Part shown: positions 19,726-28,205 of the stretch, piece after piece | Layout: each line of letters starts with the position of its first letter | How positions within the stretch are numbered: position 1 is the stretch's first letter | Assembly (NCBI RefSeq): GCF_014489635.1 | Contig: NZ_CP060828.1 | Location: 4,378,001-4,442,000, forward strand | Length of the DNA stretch: 64,000 nucleotides | Source of the DNA: Streptomyces roseirectus | GTDB taxonomy: Bacteria > Actinomycetota > Actinomycetes > Streptomycetales > Streptomycetaceae | Direction of reading: 5' to 3' | The notes under the pieces: model-generated | The model's input: only the letters and a program-made list of their open reading frames with translations | Databases searched by the model: none | What the model was told of the DNA's origin: nothing | Translations under genes and position numbers: made by a program

Positions 19726-21101
19726 CCACGCACCCGTCCGACCGCCCCGCCACCGTCACCCCCGGACCCGAGGCCGGCACCGAGGCAGCACCGGCCGCCA
19801 CCCCCCGCCCCCTCTCCCCCGCGCGCGTGCTCGACATCGACCCCGTGCTCGACGACCCGGCGACGCGGATCGTCGTGTGCTGCGGCTCCGGCGGGGTCGG
19901 GAAGACGACGACAGCGGCGGCCCTGGGGCTGCGGGCGGCCGAGCGGGGGCGGAAGGTCGTCGTCCTGACGATCGACCCCGCGCGCCGGCTCGCGCAGTCC
20001 ATGGGGATCGACTCGCTGGACAACACCCCGCGCCGGGTGAAGGGCGTCGAGGGCGCCGGCGAGCTGCACGCGATGATGCTGGACATGAAGCGCACGTTCG
20101 ACGAGATCGTCGAGGCGCACGCGGAGCCCGACCGGGCGGCCGCGATCCTGGGGAACCCCTTCTACCAGTCGCTCTCCGCCGGGTTCGCCGGCACGCAGGA
20201 GTACATGGCGATGGAGAAGCTGGGCCAGCTGAGGTCGCGGGACGAGTGGGACCTGATCGTCGTCGACACGCCCCCGTCGCGTTCCGCGCTGGACTTCCTG
20301 GACGCGCCCAAGCGCCTGGGCTCGTTCCTGGACGGCAAGCTGATCCGCGTGCTGCTGGCGCCCGCGAAGGTCGGCGGCCGGGCGGGGATGAAGTTCCTGA
20401 ACGTCGGGATGTCGATGATGACCGGCGCGCTCGGCAAGCTGCTCGGCGGCCAGCTCCTGAAGGACGTCCAGACGTTCGTCGCGGCGATGGACTCGATGTT
20501 CGGCGGCTTCCGCACGCGCGCGGACGCGACGTACAAGCTCCTCCAGGCCCCCGGCACCGCGTTCCTGGTCGTCGCGGCGCCGGAGCGGGACGCACTGCGG
20601 GAGGCGGCGTACTTCGTCGAGCGGCTGGCCGCCGAGGACATGCCGCTCGCCGGGCTGGTCCTCAACCGGGTGCACGGCAGCGGGGCCGCGCAGCTCTCCG
20701 CCGAGCGGGCGCTGAGCGCGGCGGAAAATCTTGACCGCTCCGGCATTGTGGATCAGGACCCAGGGAAGGCTGACCTAGGTAACTCTCCCGACCCACTTGG
20801 CAGTTCATCCCCCTCCGCCACCGACGAACCCGCCCCCGACGAAGGTTCCCCCGCCGGCGTCGACACGGAGCGGTCCGTCGACCGGCTCACCGCGGGCCTG
20901 CTGAGGCTCCACGCGGACCGGATGCGCCTGCTCTCCCGCGAGCAGCGCACGCGTGACCGTTTCACCGCGCTCCACCCCGAGGTCGCCGTGACCGAGGTGG
21001 CCGCGCTCCCCGGTGACGTACACGACCTGGCGGGCCTGCGCGACATCGGCGCACGCCTGGCGGCGAACCGTCCGGAACTGCCGGAGGACGCGGTGAGCTG
21101 A
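19722..21101 (+). CDS. ArsA/GET3-like ATPase, second of pair
   Basis: 459 residues. P-loop GSGGVGKTT (55-63) has Ser where the ArsA/Get3 signature Lys is expected, so ATP hydrolysis may depend on the partner subunit; switch II is DTPPSRSALDFL. An acidic, Ser/Pro-rich stretch near 345-385 is a likely disordered insert before a helical C-terminus. Counterpart of Rv3680 (BagB), adjacent to whiB4 in mycobacteria as here to wblA. Overlaps the upstream gene by ATGA. Its last codons lie in a 16-bp tandem repeat. Confidence 0.88.
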   Translation: MTTHPSDRPATVTPGPEAGTEAAPAATPRPLSPARVLDIDPVLDDPATRIVVCCGSGGVGKTTTAAALGLRAAERGRKVVVLTIDPARRLAQSMGIDSLDNTPRRVKGVEGAGELHAMMLDMKRTFDEIVEAHAEPDRAAAILGNPFYQSLSAGFAGTQEYMAMEKLGQLRSRDEWDLIVVDTPPSRSALDFLDAPKRLGSFLDGKLIRVLLAPAKVGGRAGMKFLNVGMSMMTGALGKLLGGQLLKDVQTFVAAMDSMFGGFRTRADATYKLLQAPGTAFLVVAAPERDALREAAYFVERLAAEDMPLAGLVLNRVHGSGAAQLSAERALSAAENLDRSGIVDQDPGKADLGNSPDPLGSSSPSATDEPAPDEGSPAGVDTERSVDRLTAGLLRLHADRMRLLSREQRTRDRFTALHPEVAVTEVAALPGDVHDLAGLRDIGARLAANRPELPEDAVS

Positions 21102-21133
21102 GGACGCGGTGAGTTGGGGACGCGGTGAGCCAA
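21086..21133. repeat. Three 16-bp tandem repeats spanning the ArsA-like stop codon
   Basis: GGACGCGGTGAGCTGA, GGACGCGGTGAGTTGG and GGACGCGGTGAGCCAA follow head to tail; the first 12 bases are identical. The stop codon of the ArsA-like gene is the TGA closing the first unit, so the duplication has occurred in and after the gene's 3' end. Confidence 0.85.
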
Positions 21134-21316
21134 GGGCACGTCGAGGGCGCACGGACGAGAAACCCTCGTACGAAAAGCGCCGTACGGGCCGAATACCCCG
21201 AGCCGAGAAAGGCCCCCACTCGGCTCGGAAGGAATTCAGCGCACGACGAGACGAAATGTGGTGCTCAACCGCTCACCACCGTGAAACCGAAGGCCCACGA
21301 GAACCCCGGTGCGCGG

Positions 21317-21673
21317 CTATCCCACCGCCGCGTAACTCTCGTACACCCGCTCGTCGTCGAGCGAGACGACACCGGCGACGCTCACGACGCCCGTGCCCCG
21401 CTCGTACTCCGAGCGTGCGGTCTCCAGGAGCCTGCGCCAGGAGGTGACGGTCGGCCGGCGGCGCAGCAGGGCCCGCCGTTCACGCTCCGTCATCCCTCCC
21501 CACACGCCGAACTCGACGCGGTTGTCGAGCGCGTCCGCCAGGCACTCGGTGCGTACCGGGCAACCGGTGCACACCGCCTTGGCCCTGTTCTGCGCTGCTC
21601 CCTGAACGAACAGTTCATCCGGATCAGTAGTGCGGCAGGCAGCCTGCGCACTCCAGTCGGTTACCCAGCCCAT
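21317..21673 (-). CDS. wblA: WhiB-family regulator WblA
   Basis: 118 residues starting MGWVTDWSAQAAC. Four iron-sulfur ligands Cys13, Cys35, Cys38 and Cys44 (C-x21-C-x2-C-x5-C) and the GVWGG turn (56-60) are intact, followed by a basic RRALLRRRP segment for DNA contact. In S. coelicolor WblA is a global regulator needed for sporulation and represses antibiotic production; the mycobacterial orthologue is WhiB4. ATG at 21673 is preceded by GGGAGAGGA; an in-frame start at 21730 lacks a binding site. The C-terminal tail (VVSVAGVVSLDDERVYESYAAVG) is about six residues longer than I recall for S. coelicolor. Confidence 0.95.
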   Translation of the reverse strand: MGWVTDWSAQAACRTTDPDELFVQGAAQNRAKAVCTGCPVRTECLADALDNRVEFGVWGGMTERERRALLRRRPTVTSWRRLLETARSEYERGTGVVSVAGVVSLDDERVYESYAAVG

Positions 21674-22236
21674 ACCGGCGCCGTCCTCTCCCGAATCGAG
21701 GCTCCCCCACGGCGGCAGCGGCATATTCACCGCCGCCAGTTGAGGACGTTACGGAAGGTGGGCACAGCGCAACACCCCCTTCGGGTCCAATCTTGAATGG
21801 CCCGAACGGACTATGCGCATCCGGCAGATCACCCGCGCGAGTGAGGCCGCGACATACGTGACTTTCCCGGCGAATCGGGGCAGTTCACTGGTGCCACAAC
21901 GGGCGTCAGCTGACACACGAGACGGATTCGGGCACGCCCCCGGCAGAAATTGTCGGGCCTCTCCGCAACGATTCGGGGTCGGCGGACGTATGGATACGTG
22001 GCCCTGCCGCTGTGACAGCTGAGAGCAGCTTAGGCCAACGCCTGTCCGCGTGTCCGGGGAATGAGAAGGTACGCGCGCCAGGCGCGTCCGAATGCCCTCG
22101 GAGCACCTGAACGCGCCCGCGCGTCTGCGCTCCGGGCGGCGTCAAACGCGTCCGCACGTCACAATCCTGTCCCCGAACAGCCGCACGGCCGCCCACTCCG
22201 GCGAAGCCCCCAGGAGTACGGATTAGGCTGGCCCCC
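21674..22236. other. Long wblA-PBP divergent intergenic region
   Basis: 563 bp between divergent starts, long for this genome. No open frame with codon bias is seen. A broad promoter and leader region for wblA is likely, since this regulator is developmentally controlled. GTGAC at about 21857 and GTTCACT near 21884 are imperfect halves of a BldD-like box, too weak to call. Confidence 0.4.
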
Positions 22237-24579
22237 ATGCCAAAGAAGCGCTCGGGCGGTGGTCTGTCCACGACGCAGCAGGCCGCCAAGTTCCTCGGTG
22301 TCAGTGTGCTGTCGGGAGCCGTCCTGGCGGGGATCGCGCTGCCCGCAGCCGGCGCGCTGGGGCTCGCCGCGAAGGGGTCGGTGGAGTCGTTCGACGAACT
22401 CCCGGCCAACCTGAAGACGCCCCCGCTCAGCCAGCGCACCTCGATCCTGGACGCCAAGGGCAACCAGATCGCGTCGGTCTACTCGCGCGACCGCACGGTC
22501 GTCGACCTCAAGAACATCTCGCCGTACATGCAGAAGGCGATCGTCGCGATCGAGGACTCGCGCTTCTACCAGCACGGCGCGGTGGACCTGAAGGGCATCC
22601 TGCGCGCGCTGAACAAGAACGCGCAGAGCGGCGGCGTCTCCGAGGGCGCCTCGACGCTGACCCAGCAGTACGTGAAGAACGTCTTCGTCGAGGAGGCGGG
22701 CGACGACCCGACGAAGGTCGCCGAGGCCACCCAGCAGACCATCGGCCGCAAGATCCGCGAACTGAAGTACGCGATCCAGGTCGAGGAGGAGCTGGGCAAG
22801 AAGAAGATCCTGGAGAACTACCTCAACATCACGTTCTTCGGGCAGCAGGCGTACGGCGTCGAGGCCGCCTCGCAGCGGTACTTCTCCAAGCACGCCAAGG
22901 ACCTGAACCTCCAGGAGTCGGCGCTGCTCGCCGGCATCGTCCAGTCGCCGAGCCTCTACGACCCGATCAACGACGAGAAGCAGGCGACCCTGCGCCGCAA
23001 CGTCGTCCTCCAGCGGATGGCCGACCTCGGCGACATCTCGCAGGCCGACGCGGACAAGGCGAAGGCCGCGCCGCTCGGGCTCAAGGTCACCCAGCCGAAG
23101 AACGGCTGCATCACCGCCGTCAAGGGCGCCGGGTTCTTCTGCAAGTACGTCGAGAAGGTCTTCCTCAACGACCCGGTCTTCGGCCGGACCAAGGAGGACC
23201 GGGCCAAGATCTGGAACCAGGGCGGGCTGACGATCCGCACGACCCTGGACCCGCAGGCGCAGGACTCCGTGCAGGAGTCGATCCAGGACCACGTCTACCA
23301 GTCCGACGCGGTCGCCACGGCCGTCACGCTCGTCGAGCCCGGCACCGGCAAGATCCTCGGGATGGGGCAGTCCAGGCCGTACGGCTACGGCAAGAACGAG
23401 ACCGAGTACAACTACTCCGTCGACTCGGCGTACGGCGGGTCCAACTTCGGCTGGCCGACCGGTTCGACGTTCAAGCCGTTCCTCGCGGCGGCGGCGCTGG
23501 AGAAGGGGCGGCCGGCGAACCAGGTGTATCCCGCGCCGTTCGAGATGCCCTACCCGGAGCGGGTCTCCGCGTGCGGTGGCAAGGACTGGCGCAACACCGG
23601 TAACGACACGGTCGAGAACGAGAGCGAGTCCGAGGTCGGGCCGTACGACCTGCGCAAGGCGATGGAGCTCTCCGTCAACACGTACTTCGTGCAGATGCTG
23701 GAGGACATCGGGATGTGCCCGGTGTCCAAGATGATCGACGGGCTCGGGGTCGTCCAGGGCAACGGCGACAAGGTTCCCCAGGTGCCGTCGTCGATGACCC
23801 TCGGCTCCACCGGTCTCTCCCCGCTCACCATGGCCAGCGCGTACGCCGCGTTCGCCTCGCGCGGGATGTACTGCACGCCGGTCGCCATCGAGTCGATCAC
23901 ACAGACCGTGGGGAACACCAAGAAGTCCCTTGAGGTGCCCAAGTCGACGTGCTCGCGCGCGATGAGCGAGAAAACGGCAGACACGATCAACACGCTGCTC
24001 AGCGGGGTCGTCGACTCCGGTACCGGTAAGACGGCCGGCCTCAAGGACCGCGCCAACGCCGGCAAGACGGGTACGACCGACTCCCGCAAGAACGCCTGGT
24101 TCGTCGGCTACACGCCGAACCTCTCCGGCGCCGTCTGGGTCGGCAGTGCCACGCAGAAGGTCGAGATGCAGAACATCTGGATCGGCGGCGAGTACCACTC
24201 CCTCGTCTACGGCGGTGACACCCCCGGTCCCATCTGGAAGGACGCCATGACCGGCGCCCTCGCGGGCAAGGACTCCCCCGACTTCCGCACCGTCACCATC
24301 CCCGGCAGCAAGGTCGACCGCGACCGCGGCAACAACGGCCCGGGCAACGGCAACGGGCGTGGCCGGGGTCGTGGCAACGACAACAACAACGGTGACGACG
24401 GCGGCTTCATCGGCGGGCTGCTGACGGGCGGCACGACCGGCACGAACACGTCGACCGGCGGTTCCAACGGGGGCTCCGGCGGGGGCGATTTCCCCACCCC
24501 GACGATCACCGGGCTCCCCGAGGGGCTGTTCCGGGGGCAGAACGGCAACAACGGGAACGGGAACGGGGGGCGGGGCTGA
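22237..24579 (+). CDS. Class A penicillin-binding protein (PonA-type)
   Basis: 780 residues. One N-terminal membrane helix (about 18-45), then a GT51 transglycosylase with EDSRFYQHGAVD (106-117) and a transpeptidase with TGSTFKPF (active Ser near 410), SVNTY (near 478) and KTGTT (near 610). Polymerises and cross-links peptidoglycan outside the membrane. The last 90 residues are a Gly/Asn/Arg-rich disordered tail. Position corresponds to ponA2 next to whiB4 in M. tuberculosis and to the PBP gene next to wblA in S. coelicolor. No PASTA domain is seen. Ends at a strong terminator. Confidence 0.95.
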   Translation: MPKKRSGGGLSTTQQAAKFLGVSVLSGAVLAGIALPAAGALGLAAKGSVESFDELPANLKTPPLSQRTSILDAKGNQIASVYSRDRTVVDLKNISPYMQKAIVAIEDSRFYQHGAVDLKGILRALNKNAQSGGVSEGASTLTQQYVKNVFVEEAGDDPTKVAEATQQTIGRKIRELKYAIQVEEELGKKKILENYLNITFFGQQAYGVEAASQRYFSKHAKDLNLQESALLAGIVQSPSLYDPINDEKQATLRRNVVLQRMADLGDISQADADKAKAAPLGLKVTQPKNGCITAVKGAGFFCKYVEKVFLNDPVFGRTKEDRAKIWNQGGLTIRTTLDPQAQDSVQESIQDHVYQSDAVATAVTLVEPGTGKILGMGQSRPYGYGKNETEYNYSVDSAYGGSNFGWPTGSTFKPFLAAAALEKGRPANQVYPAPFEMPYPERVSACGGKDWRNTGNDTVENESESEVGPYDLRKAMELSVNTYFVQMLEDIGMCPVSKMIDGLGVVQGNGDKVPQVPSSMTLGSTGLSPLTMASAYAAFASRGMYCTPVAIESITQTVGNTKKSLEVPKSTCSRAMSEKTADTINTLLSGVVDSGTGKTAGLKDRANAGKTGTTDSRKNAWFVGYTPNLSGAVWVGSATQKVEMQNIWIGGEYHSLVYGGDTPGPIWKDAMTGALAGKDSPDFRTVTIPGSKVDRDRGNNGPGNGNGRGRGRGNDNNNGDDGGFIGGLLTGGTTGTNTSTGGSNGGSGGGDFPTPTITGLPEGLFRGQNGNNGNGNGGRG

Positions 24580-24609
24580 GTAGGGGGTAAGGGTCGGGGT
24601 TGAGCGTTG

Positions 24610-24664
24610 AAAGGGCCCCCTCGCCGTCGTACGGAGGACTCGTACGGTGGTGAGGGGGCCCTTT
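24610..24664 (+). terminator. Strong hairpin terminator after PBP gene
   Basis: Perfect 13-base arms AAAGGGCCCCCTC and GAGGGGGCCCTTT enclose a 29-base loop that itself contains paired CGTACG segments. Lies 30 bases after the PBP stop; the convergent YqeY-like gene ends 75 bases further. Confidence 0.85.
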
Positions 24665-24739
24665 GGTGTGGTGGGCGGCGTGGGTTCGTCGCCGGAGGCC
24701 ACTGCGGGGTCGGTCCGCCGGAGGCCGCTGCGGGGTCGG

Positions 24740-25204
24740 TCAGCTCGCGAGGAGTTTCTTGACCGTGGCCGCCACTCGGCCGCCCTCCGCGAGGCCCGCG
24801 ACCTTGGGGTTGACGATCTTCATGACGGCGCCCATCGCGCGGGGGCCCTCGGCGCCGGCGGCCTTGGCCTCGGCCACCGCGGCGGCGACGATCTCGGTCA
24901 GCTCGTCGTCGTCGAGCTGCTTGGGCAGGTACTCGGCAAGGACCTCGCCCTCCGCCTTCTCCCGCTCCGCCTGCTCGGTCCGGCCGCCCTGTGCGAACGC
25001 GTCCGCCGCCTCGCGGCGCTTCTTCGCCTCGCGGGCGAGCACCTTCAGGACCTCGTCGTCGGAGAGCTCGCGCTTCTCCGTGCCCGCGACCTCTTCCTTG
25101 GTGATCGCGGTGAGCGTGAGCCGCAGGGTCGAGGAGCGCAGTTCGTCGCGGGCCTTGATCGCGGTGTTGAGGTCTTCCTGGAGCTTGGACTTGAGCGTGG
25201 TCAT
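24740..25204 (-). CDS. GatB/YqeY domain protein
   Basis: 154 residues, highly charged and helical, covering the whole YqeY family length. It shows LKSKLQEDLNTAIKARDE at the start and GAVMKIVNPKVAGLAEGGRV at the end. YqeY resembles the tail domain of GatB, which contacts tRNA in the amidotransferase complex, but stand-alone members have no proven role. ATG at 25204. Single gene, convergent with the PBP gene. Confidence 0.88.
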   Translation of the reverse strand: MTTLKSKLQEDLNTAIKARDELRSSTLRLTLTAITKEEVAGTEKRELSDDEVLKVLAREAKKRREAADAFAQGGRTEQAEREKAEGEVLAEYLPKQLDDDELTEIVAAAVAEAKAAGAEGPRAMGAVMKIVNPKVAGLAEGGRVAATVKKLLAS

Positions 25205-25505
25205 GGGGTTGATTGTGGCAGGTGCGGGTGGGTGGGGGCGTGGCTATTACGGGCGGGGGCGGGGTGGGGTGGGGTCGGGAGCGGCTTTTCGAGGTGGCTT
25301 CTGCGGGCGGCGTCGGGCGAGGTCGGTGGGGTTCTCCGAGGCGTGGGCGGGGCGTTGGTGGGGCGGGACATTGCCAGGGCGTAGGCGGGGCGTTGGTGGG
25401 GCGGGTCTCGGGGTTTTGGCCAGAGGTGCACCTAGGGGGCGGATGAGGGTCGGATCAGGGGGGCGGGCGGGGAAACGGAGGGGCGGGGTCTGACACGATG
25501 GCCGT
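25205..25505. repeat. G-rich intergenic region with 22-bp direct repeat
   Basis: 301 bp without a gene. It is very G-rich on the plus strand. GGCGGGGCGTTGGTGGGGCGGG occurs at 25346-25367 and again at 25384-25405. Promoters for the two divergent flanking genes must lie here but none is distinct. Confidence 0.55.
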
Positions 25506-26432
25506 ATGCAAGCGCGATACGGAGTCCCCCTGGGAATCGCGGCGGTCGGCGCCGCCGGACTGCTCTACTCGGCCGGGTTCGAGGCCCGTTCGTTCCGGCT
25601 GCGGCGGGTGACCGTCCCCGTCCTGCCCCCGGGGATGCGTCCGCTGCGCGTGCTTCAGGTCTCCGACATCCACATGGTCGGCGGGCAGCGCAAGAAGCAG
25701 CGCTGGCTGCGCTCCCTCGCCGGCCTGCGCCCCGACTTCGTGATCAACACGGGCGACAACCTCTCCGACCCGGAGGGCGTCCCGGAGACGCTGGACGCGC
25801 TGGGCCCGCTGATGGAGTTCCCGGGCGCGTACGTCTTCGGCTCCAACGACTACTACGGGCCGAAGCTGCGCAACCCCGCGAGGTACCTCGCGGAGAAGGT
25901 GAGCGGCAAGCACGGTCTCAACGGCAACGCCCCAGCCGTCGGCATCGTCCACAACCCCTGGGAAGACCTGCGTGACGGTTTCGACGGCGCCGGCTGGCTC
26001 AACCTCACGAACACGCGCGGCGTCCTGAAGATCGACGGCGTCTCCGTCGAGCTGACCGGGCTCGACGATCCGCACATCCGCCGTGACCGGTACGAGCAGG
26101 TGGCCGGCGGGCCGTCCGCCTCCGCCGACTTCTCCATGGGCGTCGTCCACGCGCCCTACCTGCGCGCCCTCGACTCCTTCACCGCCGACGACTATCCGCT
26201 GATCCTCGCCGGGCACACGCACGGGGGGCAGTTGTGCGTGCCGTTCTACGGGGCGTTGGTGACGAACTGCGATCTGGACACCGGGCGGGTTAAAGGGTTG
26301 TCGACGCATACGGCCGGGGGGCGGACTGCGTACATGCACGTCTCCGCGGGGTGCGGGACGAACCGCTACACGCCGGTGCGGTTCGCGTGCCCGCCGGAGG
26401 TGACGTTGCTGACGCTGGTGGAACGGGGGTAG
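25506..26432 (+). CDS. Membrane-anchored metallophosphoesterase
   Basis: 308 residues. An N-terminal hydrophobic helix (about 7-25) precedes a calcineurin-like phosphoesterase domain with all metal motifs: SDIH, NTGDN, GSND, and GHTHGGQ. YkuE-like enzymes of this layout act at the membrane, possibly on lipid-linked phosphates; substrate unknown. Position matches Rv3683 beside ponA2. ATG at 25506 begins MQARYGVPLG. Confidence 0.88.
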   Translation: MQARYGVPLGIAAVGAAGLLYSAGFEARSFRLRRVTVPVLPPGMRPLRVLQVSDIHMVGGQRKKQRWLRSLAGLRPDFVINTGDNLSDPEGVPETLDALGPLMEFPGAYVFGSNDYYGPKLRNPARYLAEKVSGKHGLNGNAPAVGIVHNPWEDLRDGFDGAGWLNLTNTRGVLKIDGVSVELTGLDDPHIRRDRYEQVAGGPSASADFSMGVVHAPYLRALDSFTADDYPLILAGHTHGGQLCVPFYGALVTNCDLDTGRVKGLSTHTAGGRTAYMHVSAGCGTNRYTPVRFACPPEVTLLTLVERG

Positions 26433-26905
26433 GGGCTTGGGGTGAGGGGGGGTTCGCTGGGGTGGGTGCTTTCCCGGCGCCGGTCGCGGCTTTCGTGACC
26501 GGCCGGGGGGCGGTTCGACGCCGGGCGGGGGGCGCGGCGCCAGGCGGGGGTGGGGTGGGCGGAGCTTGTGGGGCGGCGCCGTGAACGGGCCGGATGGGGT
26601 GTTCGGCGTGGTGCGGGAACGGTCGACGCGATGTGGGAACGGTCGGCGCGGTGCGGGAACGGTCGGCCGGAGGCTCCAGTTCAGGACCGGGCTCGCGGGA
26701 CGGCGTGGTGAACGGGCGGGAGGCTTGGCGAGGGCATCGGGGTGCGGTGACGGACGGGTGGTGCTCCGGCGTGGGCTGGAGGCGGGGCGGTGGTGGGGTG
26801 TCGGGGCGGGTCGGACGTCCGCGTCGGTGGTGGGTGGCTGAGTGGCGTCCCCCACACAGCCCACCCGGATCGCCCGGTATGCGGGGTTTGCCTAGCTTGG
26901 GGGGC
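26433..26905. other. Intergenic region with 20-bp tandem repeat
   Basis: 473 bp lacking a credible gene and very G-rich. Three tandem copies of about 20 bp built on GTGCGGGAACGGTCGGCGCG lie at 26611-26670. Nothing else is identifiable apart from a GGGGGG just before the next start. Confidence 0.5.
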
Positions 26906-27691
26906 ATGACCGCTCCGATACCCCGGGACATCCCGGACCTGCCGGCGATCCCCCGTACGCACGCGCTCTTCCCCTCGTACGTCTCCCAGGTACCGGCGAC
27001 GGCGGTGGTCGCCCCGGTGCGCAGACCGCTGGCGGCGATGCTGCGGCTGCTGCTGACGGGGACGGCGCTGGCGGCCGTCGGGATGGCGGTGGCGCTGGGC
27101 GAACCGTTGACCGTGCTGAGCCGTTTCTCCGTGCAGAGCACGTTGTTGCTGGCGCTGGTGACGGCGGCGTCGGCGCGGCGGGCGTGGTCGGCGCGGCGCC
27201 CCCTCTCCGGCGCGCTGACCGGCGCGGCCCTGCTCTACACGGTCACCGGCGCCCTGACGTACCACCTGCTGCTGGCGGACAACGCGCAGGCGGCGCCGCT
27301 GACCGGCGGCACGACGGGCTGGCACGCGATCACCGGGCACCTCCTGCACACGGCGATCCCCGCGGCGGCCGTCCTCGACTGGCTGCTGCTGACTCCGCCG
27401 GCCCGCCTGCGACTGCGTCAGGCCGCGCCCTGGCTCGTGTATCCCCTCCTGTACCTGGCGTTCACGCTCACCCGGGGCCACCTCCTCCCGTCCGCCTCCC
27501 CCTCCCGCTACCTCTACCCCTTCCTCGACGCCGCCGCCGACGGCTACCGCCACACCCTCGCCAACGCCCTCCTCCTCGGCCTCGCCATCTACGCCCTCGC
27601 GCTCCTCCTCACCGCCCTCGACCACGTCCGCCCCAGCCCCGTCCGCCCCCACCCCAAAACCGGATTTCGTCTCCAGCCGCCCGTGGGCTAA
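26906..27691 (+). CDS. Pr6Pr family integral membrane protein
   Basis: 261 residues with six or seven hydrophobic helices and a 40-residue cytoplasmic N-terminus. Recognisable Pr6Pr features are FSVQSTLLLALV in helix 2, LLHTAIPAAAVLDWLL in helix 4 and PWLVYPLLYLAFTL. The family (related to FAR-17a/AIG1) has no firmly known bacterial function. ATG at 26906 begins MTAPIPRDIPD. Runs toward the tRNA gene. Confidence 0.8.
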   Translation: MTAPIPRDIPDLPAIPRTHALFPSYVSQVPATAVVAPVRRPLAAMLRLLLTGTALAAVGMAVALGEPLTVLSRFSVQSTLLLALVTAASARRAWSARRPLSGALTGAALLYTVTGALTYHLLLADNAQAAPLTGGTTGWHAITGHLLHTAIPAAAVLDWLLLTPPARLRLRQAAPWLVYPLLYLAFTLTRGHLLPSASPSRYLYPFLDAAADGYRHTLANALLLGLAIYALALLLTALDHVRPSPVRPHPKTGFRLQPPVG

Positions 27692-27737
27692 AGTTAACGA
27701 CGTCGCCGCGACAAGCAAGCAGTAGCCGTAGCGACAT

Positions 27738-27811
27738 CGGGGTGTAGCGCAGCTTGGCAGCGCGCTTCGTTCGGGACGAAGAGGTCGTGGGTTCAAATCC
27801 CGCCACCCCGA
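27738..27811 (+). tRNA. tRNA-Pro (anticodon CGG)
   Basis: Acceptor arms CGGGGTG (27738-27744) and CACCCCG (27804-27810) pair fully. The anticodon stem CTTCG/CGAAG closes the loop TTCGGGA with anticodon CGG, decoding CCG. The T arm contains GGTTCAAATCC. The discriminator is A at 27811 and CCA is not encoded. The gene borders the RHS toxin region. Confidence 0.97.
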
Positions 27812-27823
27812 CAGTGTTTCACC

Positions 27824-27865
27824 AGGTCAGGCCCGGTGCTGAGAGATCAGCGCCGGGCCTGACCT
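27824..27865 (+). terminator. Hairpin after tRNA-Pro
   Basis: Perfect 13-base arms AGGTCAGGCCCGG and CCGGGCCTGACCT, with further pairing CTGA/TCAG inside. Thirteen bases beyond the tRNA; probable terminator. Confidence 0.8.
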
Positions 27866-28205
27866 GCGTTGTGGGCATGTTCTGGGTGCCAACTGGGTGT
27901 GATCTTCGGTGTCCGGCTCCCCGGCAAGGGAGAGGCCCTTTCCTCGACGACCACGGGGTGTTCACCGGCGAGTTCAAGCGGCAACCAGGTCAAACACGGG
28001 ACGGGTCGGCGGAGACCAGCGGCAGGTCCACGTCAGTGGCGCCGCTCCCGAAAGCCGCGTCCTCACTCGGCCGTCCCTTCGATCAACTCGCTCCCGGAGC
28101 CCCGCACAACCGGGACTCCGTCCGGAAGGTCCCCGTCGGTAGAGTTTCGGGGCACATGTGACAGCCGGGCACCGGGCTGCGGAGGACACACGGGGGACAA
28201 CGCGG
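27866..28205. other. Non-coding region between tRNA-Pro and RHS gene
   Basis: 340 bp. No intact gene and no integrase-like frame is seen, and no second copy of the tRNA 3' end was found within the window. The RHS promoter and leader presumably lie in the last 150 bp. Confidence 0.4.
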
